Origin: Paraprevotella xylaniphila YIT 11841
GTDB taxonomy: Bacteria > Bacteroidota > Bacteroidia > Bacteroidales > Bacteroidaceae
Length of the DNA: 64,000 nucleotides
Direction of reading: 5' to 3'
NCBI RefSeq assembly: GCF_000205165.1
Contig: NZ_GL883879.1
Span: 1-64,000, forward strand
Shown here: piece after piece, positions 45,262 to 52,800 of the stretch
Layout of the letters: each line of letters starts with the position of its first letter
How positions within the stretch are numbered: the first letter of the stretch is position 1
The notes under the pieces: generated by a model
Seen by the model: the letters and a program-made list of their open reading frames with translations, nothing else
Databases searched by the model: none
What the model was told of the DNA's origin: nothing
Program-made: the position numbers and the translations under genes

Positions 45262-45987
45262 ATGCAGGAAAAAACGCAAGGCGTGGTGTTGCGTACGCTA
45301 AAATACAACGACAATTCTTTGATTGTGGATATCTATACGGCCATACGTGGGACGGTGTCTTTCATGGTAAAGTTGCCAAAATCGCGTAAGGCGGCCCTCA
45401 AAGGTGTGTTCTTTCGGCCGCTTTCCATTTTGGAGATAGATTTCGACTACCGGCAGAAGTCGGCTTTGCAGCGCATACGGGATGTGCGGTTCAAGTATGT
45501 TTATCAGACGTTGCCGTACGACCCACGTAAGTCTTCCATGGCTTTGTTCCTGGCCGAATTCCTTTGCCGTGTGTTGAAACATGAAGAGGGGAGCGACACA
45601 CTTTTTTCCTATATCCTCTATTCTTTGCAATGGTTGGATGCCAGTGGGGAGGGGTTCTCAAACTTCCATCTGGTTTTTCTCACACGGCTGACGCGGTTTC
45701 TTGGTTTCTATCCCAACGTGGAGGAGTGGCACAAGGGGGATTGTTTCGACATGGTGGAGGCTTGTTTTGTGTCCTCTTCCCCGTCTCGCCATGCATATTT
45801 GGAACCGCAAGAGGCGGATCTCATCCCCCTCTTCATGCGGATGAACTATGATACGATGCGTTTTTTTGCGATGAACCGTCTGGAGCGCGGTCGTTACTTA
45901 GAGGTGTTGGATGAGTATTACAGGCTGCATGTCCCGGAGTTCCCTGAATTGAAATCCTTGGATGTCCTGAAGGAGGTTTTTGCCTGA
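45262..45987 (+). CDS. recO: DNA repair protein RecO
   Basis: A 241-aa RecO: an N-terminal OB fold (TQGVVLRTLKYNDNSLIVDIYT, RGTVSFMVKLPKS), then an all-helical C-terminal domain (MALFLAEFLCRVLKHEE, FLTRLTRFLGFYPN). It loads RecA with RecR at gaps and anneals strands. I take the ATG at 45262 (MQEKTQG), where the family begins; a longer frame from 45130 would add 44 residues of A/T-rich intergenic sequence. The usual zinc cysteines are not evident, as in many Bacteroidota. Confidence 0.95.
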   Translation: MQEKTQGVVLRTLKYNDNSLIVDIYTAIRGTVSFMVKLPKSRKAALKGVFFRPLSILEIDFDYRQKSALQRIRDVRFKYVYQTLPYDPRKSSMALFLAEFLCRVLKHEEGSDTLFSYILYSLQWLDASGEGFSNFHLVFLTRLTRFLGFYPNVEEWHKGDCFDMVEACFVSSSPSRHAYLEPQEADLIPLFMRMNYDTMRFFAMNRLERGRYLEVLDEYYRLHVPEFPELKSLDVLKEVFA

Positions 45988-46060
45988 TTCCGAGCTTGGG
46001 GGAAGCAATGTCCGGGGCTTGTATGTCCTTAAGGGATATGCAAGAAAGCTTTGAATCACA

Positions 46061-46091
46061 AAAGGAAAAAGCCTATGTGGCTTCTTCCTTT
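46061..46091. terminator. Terminator between recO and the NlpE-like gene
   Basis: AAAGGAAAAAGCC pairs with GGCTTCTTCCTTT (one mismatch) over TATGT; convergent genes lie on both sides. Confidence 0.7.
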
Positions 46092-46112
46092 TGCGTGTGC
46101 CAAATGAAAAGT

Positions 46113-46559
46113 CTATTGTCTTTTCAATATATAGTGTCCGGTAAGCTCGCCTTGATTGACTGTGCCCAGGCTGTCAGACAGCATAAAGCCTGTTTCGACA
46201 CGTTTGAAATAAGTCTTTTCTCCGGAAGAAGGAGTAATCAGTTCAATCAAGTCCTTTGCCTTCAGGTGGTAAATGCCGCTGCTTTCATACTTCCCGTCTT
46301 TTTCGCCGATGTATTCTCTTTTATAGGTATAAGTGCTGTCTGCATTGATTGTCAGTGAAGCGCGGATGCCTTCACAGGATGCAGCCGGAAATATACCTTC
46401 AAAGGTGCCCGTCATGGCGAGGGCAGTTGTGTCGCCGACGGCTGTGGCTGCTTCCGTTTCTGTCGTTTCTGTTGTTGCAGCTTCTTTTTTCTGGTTGCTT
46501 GTGCAGGCGGCCATGCAAGCCAACAAGGCTGCTGCCAAGATCTGATTCATTTTTTTCAT
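46113..46559 (-). CDS. NlpE N-terminal-domain lipoprotein lacking the usual CxxC
   Basis: A 148-aa lipoprotein (lipobox ACMAAC, Cys19) with a Thr/Glu/Ala-rich tether (about 20-45) and one NlpE-type beta-barrel domain: GTFEGIFPAASCEGIRASLTI, NADSTYTYKREY, SGIYHLKAKDLIELI. In NlpE proteins the first strand normally ends in PCADCxGI; here it reads PAASCEGI, with only the second cysteine. NlpE acts in outer-membrane and copper stress sensing in enterobacteria; whether that holds here is unknown. It stands alone. Confidence 0.85.
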   Translation of the reverse strand: MKKMNQILAAALLACMAACTSNQKKEAATTETTETEAATAVGDTTALAMTGTFEGIFPAASCEGIRASLTINADSTYTYKREYIGEKDGKYESSGIYHLKAKDLIELITPSSGEKTYFKRVETGFMLSDSLGTVNQGELTGHYILKRQ

Positions 46560-46868
46560 ACTTAAGATCCTTTCTTTTATAAGTTTGCCTTAAAACAGTT
46601 GTTTCTTCAAGACACACAAAAGTACATGTTATTTTTGGAATGAAATCATGAACCCGGATAATCTTTTCGACTTTAACATACCAGAGGACCCTTTGGGCAA
46701 AAAGGCAATGTGCACAATCTTGTTGGCTAACGAGTTTTCCGGATTATTGGCAACCGTCGCCTGCCGCAAAAGACGGGGCTTTACGGAAAGTGGCGTCAAC
46801 AGCAATCAGAATCAATTTTTTATCCATAGGCTTTTGCAACTGGGCTGTTTTTTATATCTTTGCCTGAT
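46560..46868. other. Divergent intergenic region
   Basis: 309 nt between the NlpE-like gene and the membrane regulator. It contains the promoter at 46832-46862. A frame from 46648 (MNPDNLFDFNIPED...) overlaps that promoter and the next gene and has no family support, so I do not call it. Confidence 0.55.
46832..46862 (+). promoter_or_regulatory. Promoter placing transcription at the start codon of the membrane regulator
   Basis: TTTTG (46832-46836), 18-nt spacer, TATCTTTG (46855-46862). The ATG at 46869 is 6 nt further on, so the message is probably leaderless. Confidence 0.55.
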
Positions 46869-47978
46869 ATGCAGACCTATATTCTTATTACCCTCGTCGT
46901 CATTGCTACCATCCACTTGATGATGGCCTCCGTGTTGTTCTTGTATTCCCGTTATAAGGTGCAATACTTGTCCTTGGCATGGATTATGGGCATATTCGGA
47001 GTGTTGACTTGTGTGTCCTTCCCGTTCATGCCCTTGCTCAAGTTCGCGAATGTCGGCTTGCTCCATCCTTTCATGCTTTTGTTGTTGGTGGTGACTTCTT
47101 TTCTTCAGGGCATTTATCCCTTGAGCATCCCCATGCCGGGATATTTGCAGTGGGGACGGATGTGGCGTTATGCCTCGCCGGCCATATTCCTTATTATATT
47201 ATATGTCGCCAGTCTGCTTTTGGGAAACCGTCCGGTGATTGTCCATACCTACTCCGAACTGGCAGAGTGTTGGTGGGGGCCGGACATGTTGTTCCGTCTG
47301 GCAGGTTTGGGGTTGTCTGTCTACTATGTGACCAATATACTTCGCCTGCCCCGGTTGTTGGTCAAGAATGCCGAGATACCCCGTTATTTGAAAGGTTACG
47401 TGACCGCCATGGGGCTGAATATGGTGTTCTATATAGTAGTTACGGCAGTATTCAATGCCATGTTGTTATTAGTCTATTTCTATTTGTTCTGTCTTTTGAA
47501 TATGTATTTGTTCTATCGGACATTGGAGACCATGGCCATCCATTTGCCTAAGCCAGAGATTGTAGAGGTGGATGAAGCACCCACGGAAGAGGTTATCGTG
47601 CAGGCCGAAAAGGAGGACTTCAACGAAACCAACCGGCGTCGTTTTGAGCGGGTGGAGTTCTTCATGCAACATGACCGTGAGTGGCAAGACAACACGTTCG
47701 GGCGCGACCGCTTGTGCGAGGCCACGGGAATCAACCGCCATTTGTTATTGCAATGCCTCCGGAGCCAAGGTTATAACAATTGCCACGACTACATCAATTC
47801 TTACCGTATCAGTGCATTGAAGCGCGGAGTGGCCGACGGCTCAATCGTCTCGGTGGCCGATTGTGTCGTTGTCGGTTTCGGCTCGTCCAAGACCGCCCGT
47901 ATTTGCTTTGAGCGTATGGAAGGCATGAAGTTGGACGATTACCTGAAGAAAAGGTCTGCCCTCAACGCCAAGGCTTAG
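46869..47978 (+). CDS. Membrane-embedded AraC-type transcriptional regulator
   Basis: A 369-aa protein. The first ~225 residues form six or seven hydrophobic helices (YILITLVVIATIHLMMASVLFLY; LLHPFMLLLLVVTSFL; IFLIILYVASLLLG; and so on). An acidic linker (EIVEVDEAPTEEVIVQAEKE) leads to a C-terminal helix-turn-helix of AraC type (GRDRLCEATGINRHLLLQCLRSQG, SVADCVVVGFGSSKTARICFERM). It would sense a signal in or across the inner membrane and act on DNA directly. Neighbouring surface-protein genes on the opposite strand (48-54 kb) are possible targets. I use the ATG at 46869. Confidence 0.85.
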   Translation: MQTYILITLVVIATIHLMMASVLFLYSRYKVQYLSLAWIMGIFGVLTCVSFPFMPLLKFANVGLLHPFMLLLLVVTSFLQGIYPLSIPMPGYLQWGRMWRYASPAIFLIILYVASLLLGNRPVIVHTYSELAECWWGPDMLFRLAGLGLSVYYVTNILRLPRLLVKNAEIPRYLKGYVTAMGLNMVFYIVVTAVFNAMLLLVYFYLFCLLNMYLFYRTLETMAIHLPKPEIVEVDEAPTEEVIVQAEKEDFNETNRRRFERVEFFMQHDREWQDNTFGRDRLCEATGINRHLLLQCLRSQGYNNCHDYINSYRISALKRGVADGSIVSVADCVVVGFGSSKTARICFERMEGMKLDDYLKKRSALNAKA

Positions 47979-48022
47979 CATTGTGCTTGTTTTCTGTTTG
48001 GCAAAGTGCCGGGAAACAGAAA

Positions 48023-48063
48023 TGTGGGGCGGGCCGGAACTGCGTTCCGTGCTGCGCCCCACA
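48023..48063. terminator. GC-rich hairpin between convergent genes
   Basis: TGTGGGGCG pairs with a CGCCCCACA-type arm (48054-48063) around an inner GGAAC/GTTCC stem. There is no T run, so termination is only likely, from its place between the regulator and the 57-aa gene. Confidence 0.45.
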
Positions 48064-48094
48064 CTTGCGTTATGGATAAAGTTCAGGTTTAGCC

Positions 48095-48268
48095 TTACCA
48101 GAGTCCTTCCCAGTGATTCCGGTTGGAACGGAATTCGCCTTCGAAGATTTCATCCTTTATTTCGATGTCGTTCCTGTCCCCGGTGCCCAGTGCGGATGTC
48201 GCGATAATTCCTGTTGTGTCCAATTTCACTATTCCCACAACGGGCGTGGTATAAATGTTCTTTTTCAT
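48095..48268 (-). CDS. 57-aa small protein of the MKKxxYxxPxxxxxxLDTxxxIATS type
   Basis: ATG at 48268, TAA at 48095, with AGGAGAC a few bases before the start. The peptide begins MKKNIYTTPVVGIVKLDTTG, continues IIATSALGTGD and ends in an acidic/basic tail with two Trp (NHWEGLW). I recognise the pattern (MKK, Tyr, Pro, then a hydrophobic LDT...ATS core) as one seen in many short Bacteroidales proteins of unknown function encoded next to surface-protein genes. It starts 17 nt after the stop of the calycin-like surface protein, so it is in the same operon. Function unknown. Confidence 0.75.
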   Translation of the reverse strand: MKKNIYTTPVVGIVKLDTTGIIATSALGTGDRNDIEIKDEIFEGEFRSNRNHWEGLW

Positions 48269-48285
48269 TTCGGTGTCTCCTGTTT

Positions 48286-50829
48286 TTATTTTACGATATG
48301 TTTTTTTCCGTTGATGAGGTAGATGCCTTTGGGCAGGCCGTCGGTAGTGGTGGCTTGGCTGCGCACCTTGATGCCGTTCAGGCTATAGATGTCGAAGGTT
48401 TGGCCGCCTTTCCCGGCTTCCACGTCGGAGATGCCGGTTCCGGTTCCCTCAAGGCGGATGCGCAGGGTATTCACTTCAGATCCGCTTACGGTGAAATAGG
48501 CTCCTGTGCTGCCCAGTGTACTGCCCTTTCCGCCGCGCATGATGTACTGTTCGCCTGCTTTCTCGGCTACGCCGTAAAGGCCTTCCATGTTCTTGCCTGC
48601 TTCATAGTTGCCGACGAAGGTCACGTTGCCGTGGGTTACGGAAGTGGGGACGGTTGCTTTGATTTCTGTGCTGATGTACAAGGGAGTGGCAGGTGCCTTT
48701 TCAAAATAAATGAGATAGGGCGTGTTGGCCATCATGCTTTCTGTTTTAGTGAAAGTGAGTGTAGTTCCGTCGCAAGCGGTGAAAGCTTGTACCTGTGTTG
48801 CACCTAATGTAGTGGGTGTAGTGTCGAATGGTAGGCATATCGTGTTCCAATTTGCCGCAAAATTACGGGAGAGAGTCACGTTGTAAAGCCCTCCTCCGGT
48901 CACTTCTAACGTTGTGGTGCCGTTTATGACAAGTTCTGGTGCGAAAGAGACTTTAATTATCTGTCCGATAGTGTTAGTCATGTCAATGTCGATGTCGGCT
49001 GTCATGTTGTCACCGTTTTTGGTGGCAGAGAGCACCACGGGGACATCCCCCAATTGCGGTCCGAGCCAACTTGTAACACCTTCTTTGTCTCCCTCTGTGA
49101 TTTGTATGGTTTGGTTGGCGGTAAAGGAGTTCCCGTCTTCGCTTACGGTTAGGTTTTTCAATAAGATGTTACCTATGGGCATGGCATCTTCGCCTGCCCC
49201 CAATATGAAGTTGTCCAAGGCGAAGGAATAGGACGCGTCCGTATTCTTGATTAATCGGATAGTTGTAATCTGGGGATCTGCGGAATTGCCGTTGATGGTC
49301 ACGAGCAATGGATTGGTAAACTTGGTTTCCAGTACTGGCGTGAAAGAGACTTTAATGACCTGTCCGATAGTGCTAGTCATGTCAATGTCGATGTCGGCTG
49401 TCATGTTGTCACCGTTTTTGGTGGCAGAGAGCACCACGGGGACATCCCCCAATTGCGGTCCGAGCCAACTTGTAACACCTTCTTTGTTTCCCTCTGTGAT
49501 TTGTATGGTTTGGTTTGCGGTAAAGGTCTTCCCGTCTTCGCTTACGGTTAGGTTTTTCAATAAGATGTTACCTATGGGCATGGCATCTTCGCCTGCCCCC
49601 AATATGAAGTTGTCCAAGGCGAAGGAATAGGACGCGTCCGTATTCTTGATTAATCGGATAGTTGTGATTTGGGAATCTGCGGAATTGCCATTGACGGTCA
49701 CGGTCAAGAAGCCGGAATAGTCGGTGCTTTCCAAGGGTATTTGTTCTTCTGCCTGCTTGAATTCCAACGTGTAAGTATGGAAGTTTTCTGTATTGGCACT
49801 GATGTCGTTCCCCTTCACCGTGATGGTAAGCTTGTGTGTCTCTTCATCGTAAGACTTCTTCACGGTGGCGCCTATGCCGTCGGCTTTAGCGGAAAGTTTG
49901 CTTTCGTCGTAATCTGCCGTGATGGTATATTCGTATTTGTCTTTGCTGAAACCGTCGATGCTTTTGCCGTCGTACGAGAGTTCGGCTAATTGGGAATAGT
50001 ACAAGTATTGCACGTCGTCCACTTCCAGTATGCTTTGGTCTTTGATGTTAGCACGCGTCCAATAATCGGCACTTGAAATGATGACATTCATTTTTTCAGG
50101 AATGGTGTTTTCTTGCCCTTTTTCGTAATTTAGCGGCACGATGATTTCTTGCCAGTCATTGTTTGTGGTAGTGGCGAATCCATAGTCGCATGACGCAATG
50201 AGCGTCCCGTTTGCCGTTCCACTCTCTTTTCCCATAACAACGCGGTCTACATCTTCTTTTATGTCGTTTGCTGTGTGTGACTTGATTTCTGAGCTGTAGG
50301 TCCCTTTCCACAGATAGGCGATTATGTGGGCGTTTTCATTTCCCTCTGTGGATGGCGTACGTTTGTACCATCCTCTGATGGCATCCGGGCGGAAAGTGAA
50401 ATTTGTCCCGCCATATACACCGCCATCACACTGTTCAATAGTAGAAATGGCATAAACCCACGGGGTGCCAAATGTGATGAAAGCGGGTGCATTGCTACCT
50501 ATAGTACCGACACCGACAAATTTATTGGTGAGAACCACGGATTTTGTTCCGTTTCTGCTTACACCTTGTGTTATGAGTTTTTCTTGTTTTTCTTGTGGAA
50601 AAAAGATAGCCCAAACTTTTTGGTTTACGCTTGAACCGTTCCAATCCATTGGTTCGGTTCCCGGGCGTTGCCTGAAACCTTCGGCTCCACCGCTTTGTCC
50701 GCTTTTACTTGATTGGTAGGAACTACCGCAAACTTCTTTCCATGCTTCAAAACCTGTATTTGGGAGATATTGCGCTTGTATTCCGCAGCCAAATGTTGCC
50801 CCCAATAACAAAGTAAACAATCTCTTCAT
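48286..50829 (-). CDS. Large surface protein: PCMD-like domain, two near-identical calycin-like domains, type IX-like tail
   Basis: An 847-aa secreted protein. Order: signal peptide (1-19, GCGIQAQ); PCMD-like carbohydrate-associated beta domain (about 20-285); an Ig-like bridge (about 288-365, YTITADYDESKLSAKADG); two calycin-like beta-barrel domains (about 375-505 and 508-640) that repeat with a 133-residue period; a further beta region; and a C-terminal YSLNGIKVR...GLPKGIYLINGKK tail typical of type IX secretion cargo. I choose the ATG at 50829 (MKRLFTLLLG), which starts the signal peptide. It is followed by the 57-aa gene. Probably binds a glycan or lipid ligand at the cell surface; ligand unknown. 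Confidence 0.85.
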   Translation of the reverse strand: MKRLFTLLLGATFGCGIQAQYLPNTGFEAWKEVCGSSYQSSKSGQSGGAEGFRQRPGTEPMDWNGSSVNQKVWAIFFPQEKQEKLITQGVSRNGTKSVVLTNKFVGVGTIGSNAPAFITFGTPWVYAISTIEQCDGGVYGGTNFTFRPDAIRGWYKRTPSTEGNENAHIIAYLWKGTYSSEIKSHTANDIKEDVDRVVMGKESGTANGTLIASCDYGFATTTNNDWQEIIVPLNYEKGQENTIPEKMNVIISSADYWTRANIKDQSILEVDDVQYLYYSQLAELSYDGKSIDGFSKDKYEYTITADYDESKLSAKADGIGATVKKSYDEETHKLTITVKGNDISANTENFHTYTLEFKQAEEQIPLESTDYSGFLTVTVNGNSADSQITTIRLIKNTDASYSFALDNFILGAGEDAMPIGNILLKNLTVSEDGKTFTANQTIQITEGNKEGVTSWLGPQLGDVPVVLSATKNGDNMTADIDIDMTSTIGQVIKVSFTPVLETKFTNPLLVTINGNSADPQITTIRLIKNTDASYSFALDNFILGAGEDAMPIGNILLKNLTVSEDGNSFTANQTIQITEGDKEGVTSWLGPQLGDVPVVLSATKNGDNMTADIDIDMTNTIGQIIKVSFAPELVINGTTTLEVTGGGLYNVTLSRNFAANWNTICLPFDTTPTTLGATQVQAFTACDGTTLTFTKTESMMANTPYLIYFEKAPATPLYISTEIKATVPTSVTHGNVTFVGNYEAGKNMEGLYGVAEKAGEQYIMRGGKGSTLGSTGAYFTVSGSEVNTLRIRLEGTGTGISDVEAGKGGQTFDIYSLNGIKVRSQATTTDGLPKGIYLINGKKHIVK
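48936..49700. repeat. Internal tandem duplication of 399 bp
   Basis: Two copies in tandem within the surface-protein gene, offset by 399 bp (133 codons). Stretches of more than 100 bp are identical or differ by single bases, including silent sites, which indicates recent duplication or ongoing gene conversion. Exact ends are approximate. Confidence 0.88.
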
Positions 50830-50885
50830 TCTTATCTGTCTTTTTATAGTTTGTAAATAGCCGCTTTTAGTTCTTTTGGCCAATA

Positions 50886-50893
50886 CAAAAGTA
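50886..50893 (-). promoter_or_regulatory. -7 box for the large surface-protein gene
   Basis: Minus strand TACTTTTG matches TAnnTTTG, 56 nt upstream of the start at 50829. Confidence 0.55.
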
Positions 50894-51071
50894 GGCAGAA
50901 AGGCCAAAAGGGCATTTCCTGTTTCGGTAGTATTTTCGGCTTTTACGGTAGTAATTTCAGTAGAATCACGGGTTTACCGTTTTTGCCCGACGGGATGGGG
51001 CAGGGTAAGAAGAGAAATGGGGCAGGTGGGGCGTTGTGTCAATATAACGAAAATCCGGATGCCATTGGCAG

Positions 51072-51159
51072 AAGGGAGCGAATCAATCTCAGGAGATTGA
51101 AAAATTGATCTCAGGAGAATGGAAAATCATTCTAAGCAGATTGATTTTTCGTTCTCCGC
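51072..51159. repeat. 22-nt palindromic repeat family, four phased units
   Basis: Four consecutive 22-nt units (51072, 51094, 51116, 51138). Several end in ATCTCAGG and most fold on themselves (AGAATG/CATTCT; AGAT/ATCT) around an A/T core. The last unit matches the unit at 33601-33622 at 20 of 22 positions. There are no unique spacers. Confidence 0.8.
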
Positions 51160-51217
51160 AGTTTTTCGAAGAAGGTCGTTGAGGTTTGGGAAGTGGCTTG
51201 TATTCAGCTGTTTATAT

Positions 51218-51262
51218 GACAAATGCCGATGGAGTCTCCTCCATCGGCATTTGTCATCTTTT
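51218..51262 (+). terminator. Strong hairpin with plus-strand T run, no plus-strand gene upstream
   Basis: GACAAATGCCGATGGAG (51218-51234) pairs perfectly with 51239-51255, followed by ATCTTTTTTT. It may act as a two-way terminator for the minus-strand gene ending at 51288, but the T run suits the plus strand, where no gene is seen within 250 nt. Confidence 0.65.
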
Positions 51263-51287
51263 TTTGGGGGAATCGCAGCCCGTTACT

Positions 51288-51950
51288 TTATTTTTTGATA
51301 ACTTTCTTGCCGTCTACAATATAAATGCCTTTCTGCAATCCGTCGAGGGCATGGGCTTTTTCCACATTGCCCTTCACGAGAATGCCTTGCAGAGTGTAGA
51401 CGTTTGTCGTTTGCATTTGCTTTTCAGACAGGGCAGAATGAATGGAAGAACCAAAATCGTCCGTGCCGAATACGACGTGGATAGTTTGTCCGAGCAAGAC
51501 CATTTCAATGTCGATTGTAGTGTAGAATTTGTCATCGGAAATTTTACCTACCATTTGTAGGGGCACATCGCCTAACATAGGACCGAGCCACATGCCTTCA
51601 ATAGGTATGTCTCCGGCCTCGATTTGTATGGTCTGGTTCGTGGTGAATGTGTTATACAATCCAGAAGCTGTCAACGGGATTTCATTCACCTTGATTGTCC
51701 CTACATACATCATGTCTTCTCCTGCGCTAAGACAGAAGTTGGGAAGTGTAATGTTCATGATGCCGTCTTTGGGGGTCTCTACCGTGATTTTAGTAGTTTG
51801 TTCAGGACTGGATTCACCGTTAATGGTGACAACGAGTTTGTCTGTGTACTCTTTAGATGCCTTGCTTCCTGTTGAAGCAGCGTTCATGGCGTACCCTTGC
51901 GTGAGGCTTGCACAAAATAATAATAAGGTAAATAACTTCTTCATATTCAT
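51288..51950 (-). CDS. Calycin-like domain protein with type IX-like tail
   Basis: A 220-aa secreted protein: signal peptide (about 1-22), one calycin-like beta-barrel (about 35-170; KLVVTINGESSPEQTTKITV, TFTTNQTIQIEAG, WLGPMLGDVPL) and a C-terminal YTLQGILVKGN...LQKGIYIVDGKKVIKK tail. The barrel is clearly related to the two in the large protein at 48286, in particular the ITxGxxxxxxxWLGPxLGDVP stretch, so the genes are paralogues by domain. Last gene of the operon with the beta-barrel and PCMD genes (14 nt after the former). Confidence 0.88.
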   Translation of the reverse strand: MNMKKLFTLLLFCASLTQGYAMNAASTGSKASKEYTDKLVVTINGESSPEQTTKITVETPKDGIMNITLPNFCLSAGEDMMYVGTIKVNEIPLTASGLYNTFTTNQTIQIEAGDIPIEGMWLGPMLGDVPLQMVGKISDDKFYTTIDIEMVLLGQTIHVVFGTDDFGSSIHSALSEKQMQTTNVYTLQGILVKGNVEKAHALDGLQKGIYIVDGKKVIKK

Positions 51951-51964
51951 ATTTTTTTAAGTGA

Positions 51965-52780
51965 TCAATAATAATAAGCCATTCCGAAAGTGGCATAGAG
52001 TGGGAAGAGTGAGAACGTGACGGTTTCAAAGTCGCTTTTGAACACATCGTTCATACCCCAGTCCAACAGTCCAAAGACGTTGAGATGCTTCTTTATACGG
52101 AAGTCGGCACAGAATTCCATCCCCCAAGAAAAATGGCGCATGTTGTCGCTGAAGTCGTAAGAAGCCGGATTGTCGGTACCGATGGTTATCTTTTGTCCCA
52201 CGGGTGAGCCTTCGCGCAAATAGCCGTCGAAGACTTCGCCGTCGAAGTCACGATAAATCCAATAGCTGACGTAAGGGCCGAGATTGAATGTCCATCTGGC
52301 ACCCACGCGGTAGGTGGCCGTTACGGGAATCGTGAATCCCGTCATGCGGGTCTCGGTAATGTCCGTCCCCGTGAAACGTCCTTCTACCACGTCTTCGCCC
52401 ATCACGATGGCCATGTTGTAGTTTTTCACTTCAGCCCCCGTGCGCATGCCTTGCATGAAAAAACGAAGTCCGGCGGAAAGTCCCCATCTCGTATTGAAGT
52501 ACTTATATCCGTCTATTCCTAAACTGAAACCGCCCTTCGGAGCGAATTCGTTGATTTTACGGATTTCCTTGGGAAGAGGAAGAGGAGTCGTTCCGCCTAG
52601 CACGAATCCGGCCCTGACGACATAACCCATACCGTCGTGGTCGGATGTCGGTCCCCATTTCGCATAGTTGGCTTCCCGGTTCTCGCGGTTTTCCTTCATC
52701 AGTTCTTTGAGGTCTTGTGCCTGTAACGTGCCCATGGCTGATGACAGGGCAAAGATTAGGATATATTTCAGATGTTTCAT
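51965..52780 (-). CDS. Outer-membrane beta-barrel protein (PorT-like)
   Basis: A 271-aa protein with signal peptide (1-21, TLQAQ), a charged linker (DLKELMKENRENREANYAKWG) and about 220 residues of alternating amphipathic strands (GYVVRAGFVLGG, GLSAGLRFFMQGM, RWTFNLGPYVSYWIY), ending in Tyr (FGMAYYY) as outer-membrane barrels do. It fits the broad PorT/outer-membrane-beta-barrel family. Middle gene of the operon between the PCMD lipoprotein and the calycin-like protein; it may anchor or display these partners. Confidence 0.82.
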   Translation of the reverse strand: MKHLKYILIFALSSAMGTLQAQDLKELMKENRENREANYAKWGPTSDHDGMGYVVRAGFVLGGTTPLPLPKEIRKINEFAPKGGFSLGIDGYKYFNTRWGLSAGLRFFMQGMRTGAEVKNYNMAIVMGEDVVEGRFTGTDITETRMTGFTIPVTATYRVGARWTFNLGPYVSYWIYRDFDGEVFDGYLREGSPVGQKITIGTDNPASYDFSDNMRHFSWGMEFCADFRIKKHLNVFGLLDWGMNDVFKSDFETVTFSLFPLYATFGMAYYY

Positions 52781-52800
52781 GTTCTCTTCTTTATTATGGG

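Larger units (their letters stand above)
50830..51287. other. Intergenic region with repeats and an orphan hairpin
   Basis: 458 nt between two minus-strand surface-protein genes. It holds the -7 box of the left gene (50886-50893), four phased 22-nt repeat units (51072-51159) and a 17-bp hairpin with a plus-strand T run (51218-51262). No protein gene is evident. Confidence 0.7.

Noticed and set aside
46648-46920. A 90-aa plus-strand frame before the membrane regulator
   Set aside because: It overlaps the promoter and the start of the regulator gene; the first 20 residues look plausible but the rest is translated promoter DNA.
51072-51159. CRISPR array
   Set aside because: Units of 22 nt abut directly and all resemble one another; there are no unique spacers, no leader and no cas genes.
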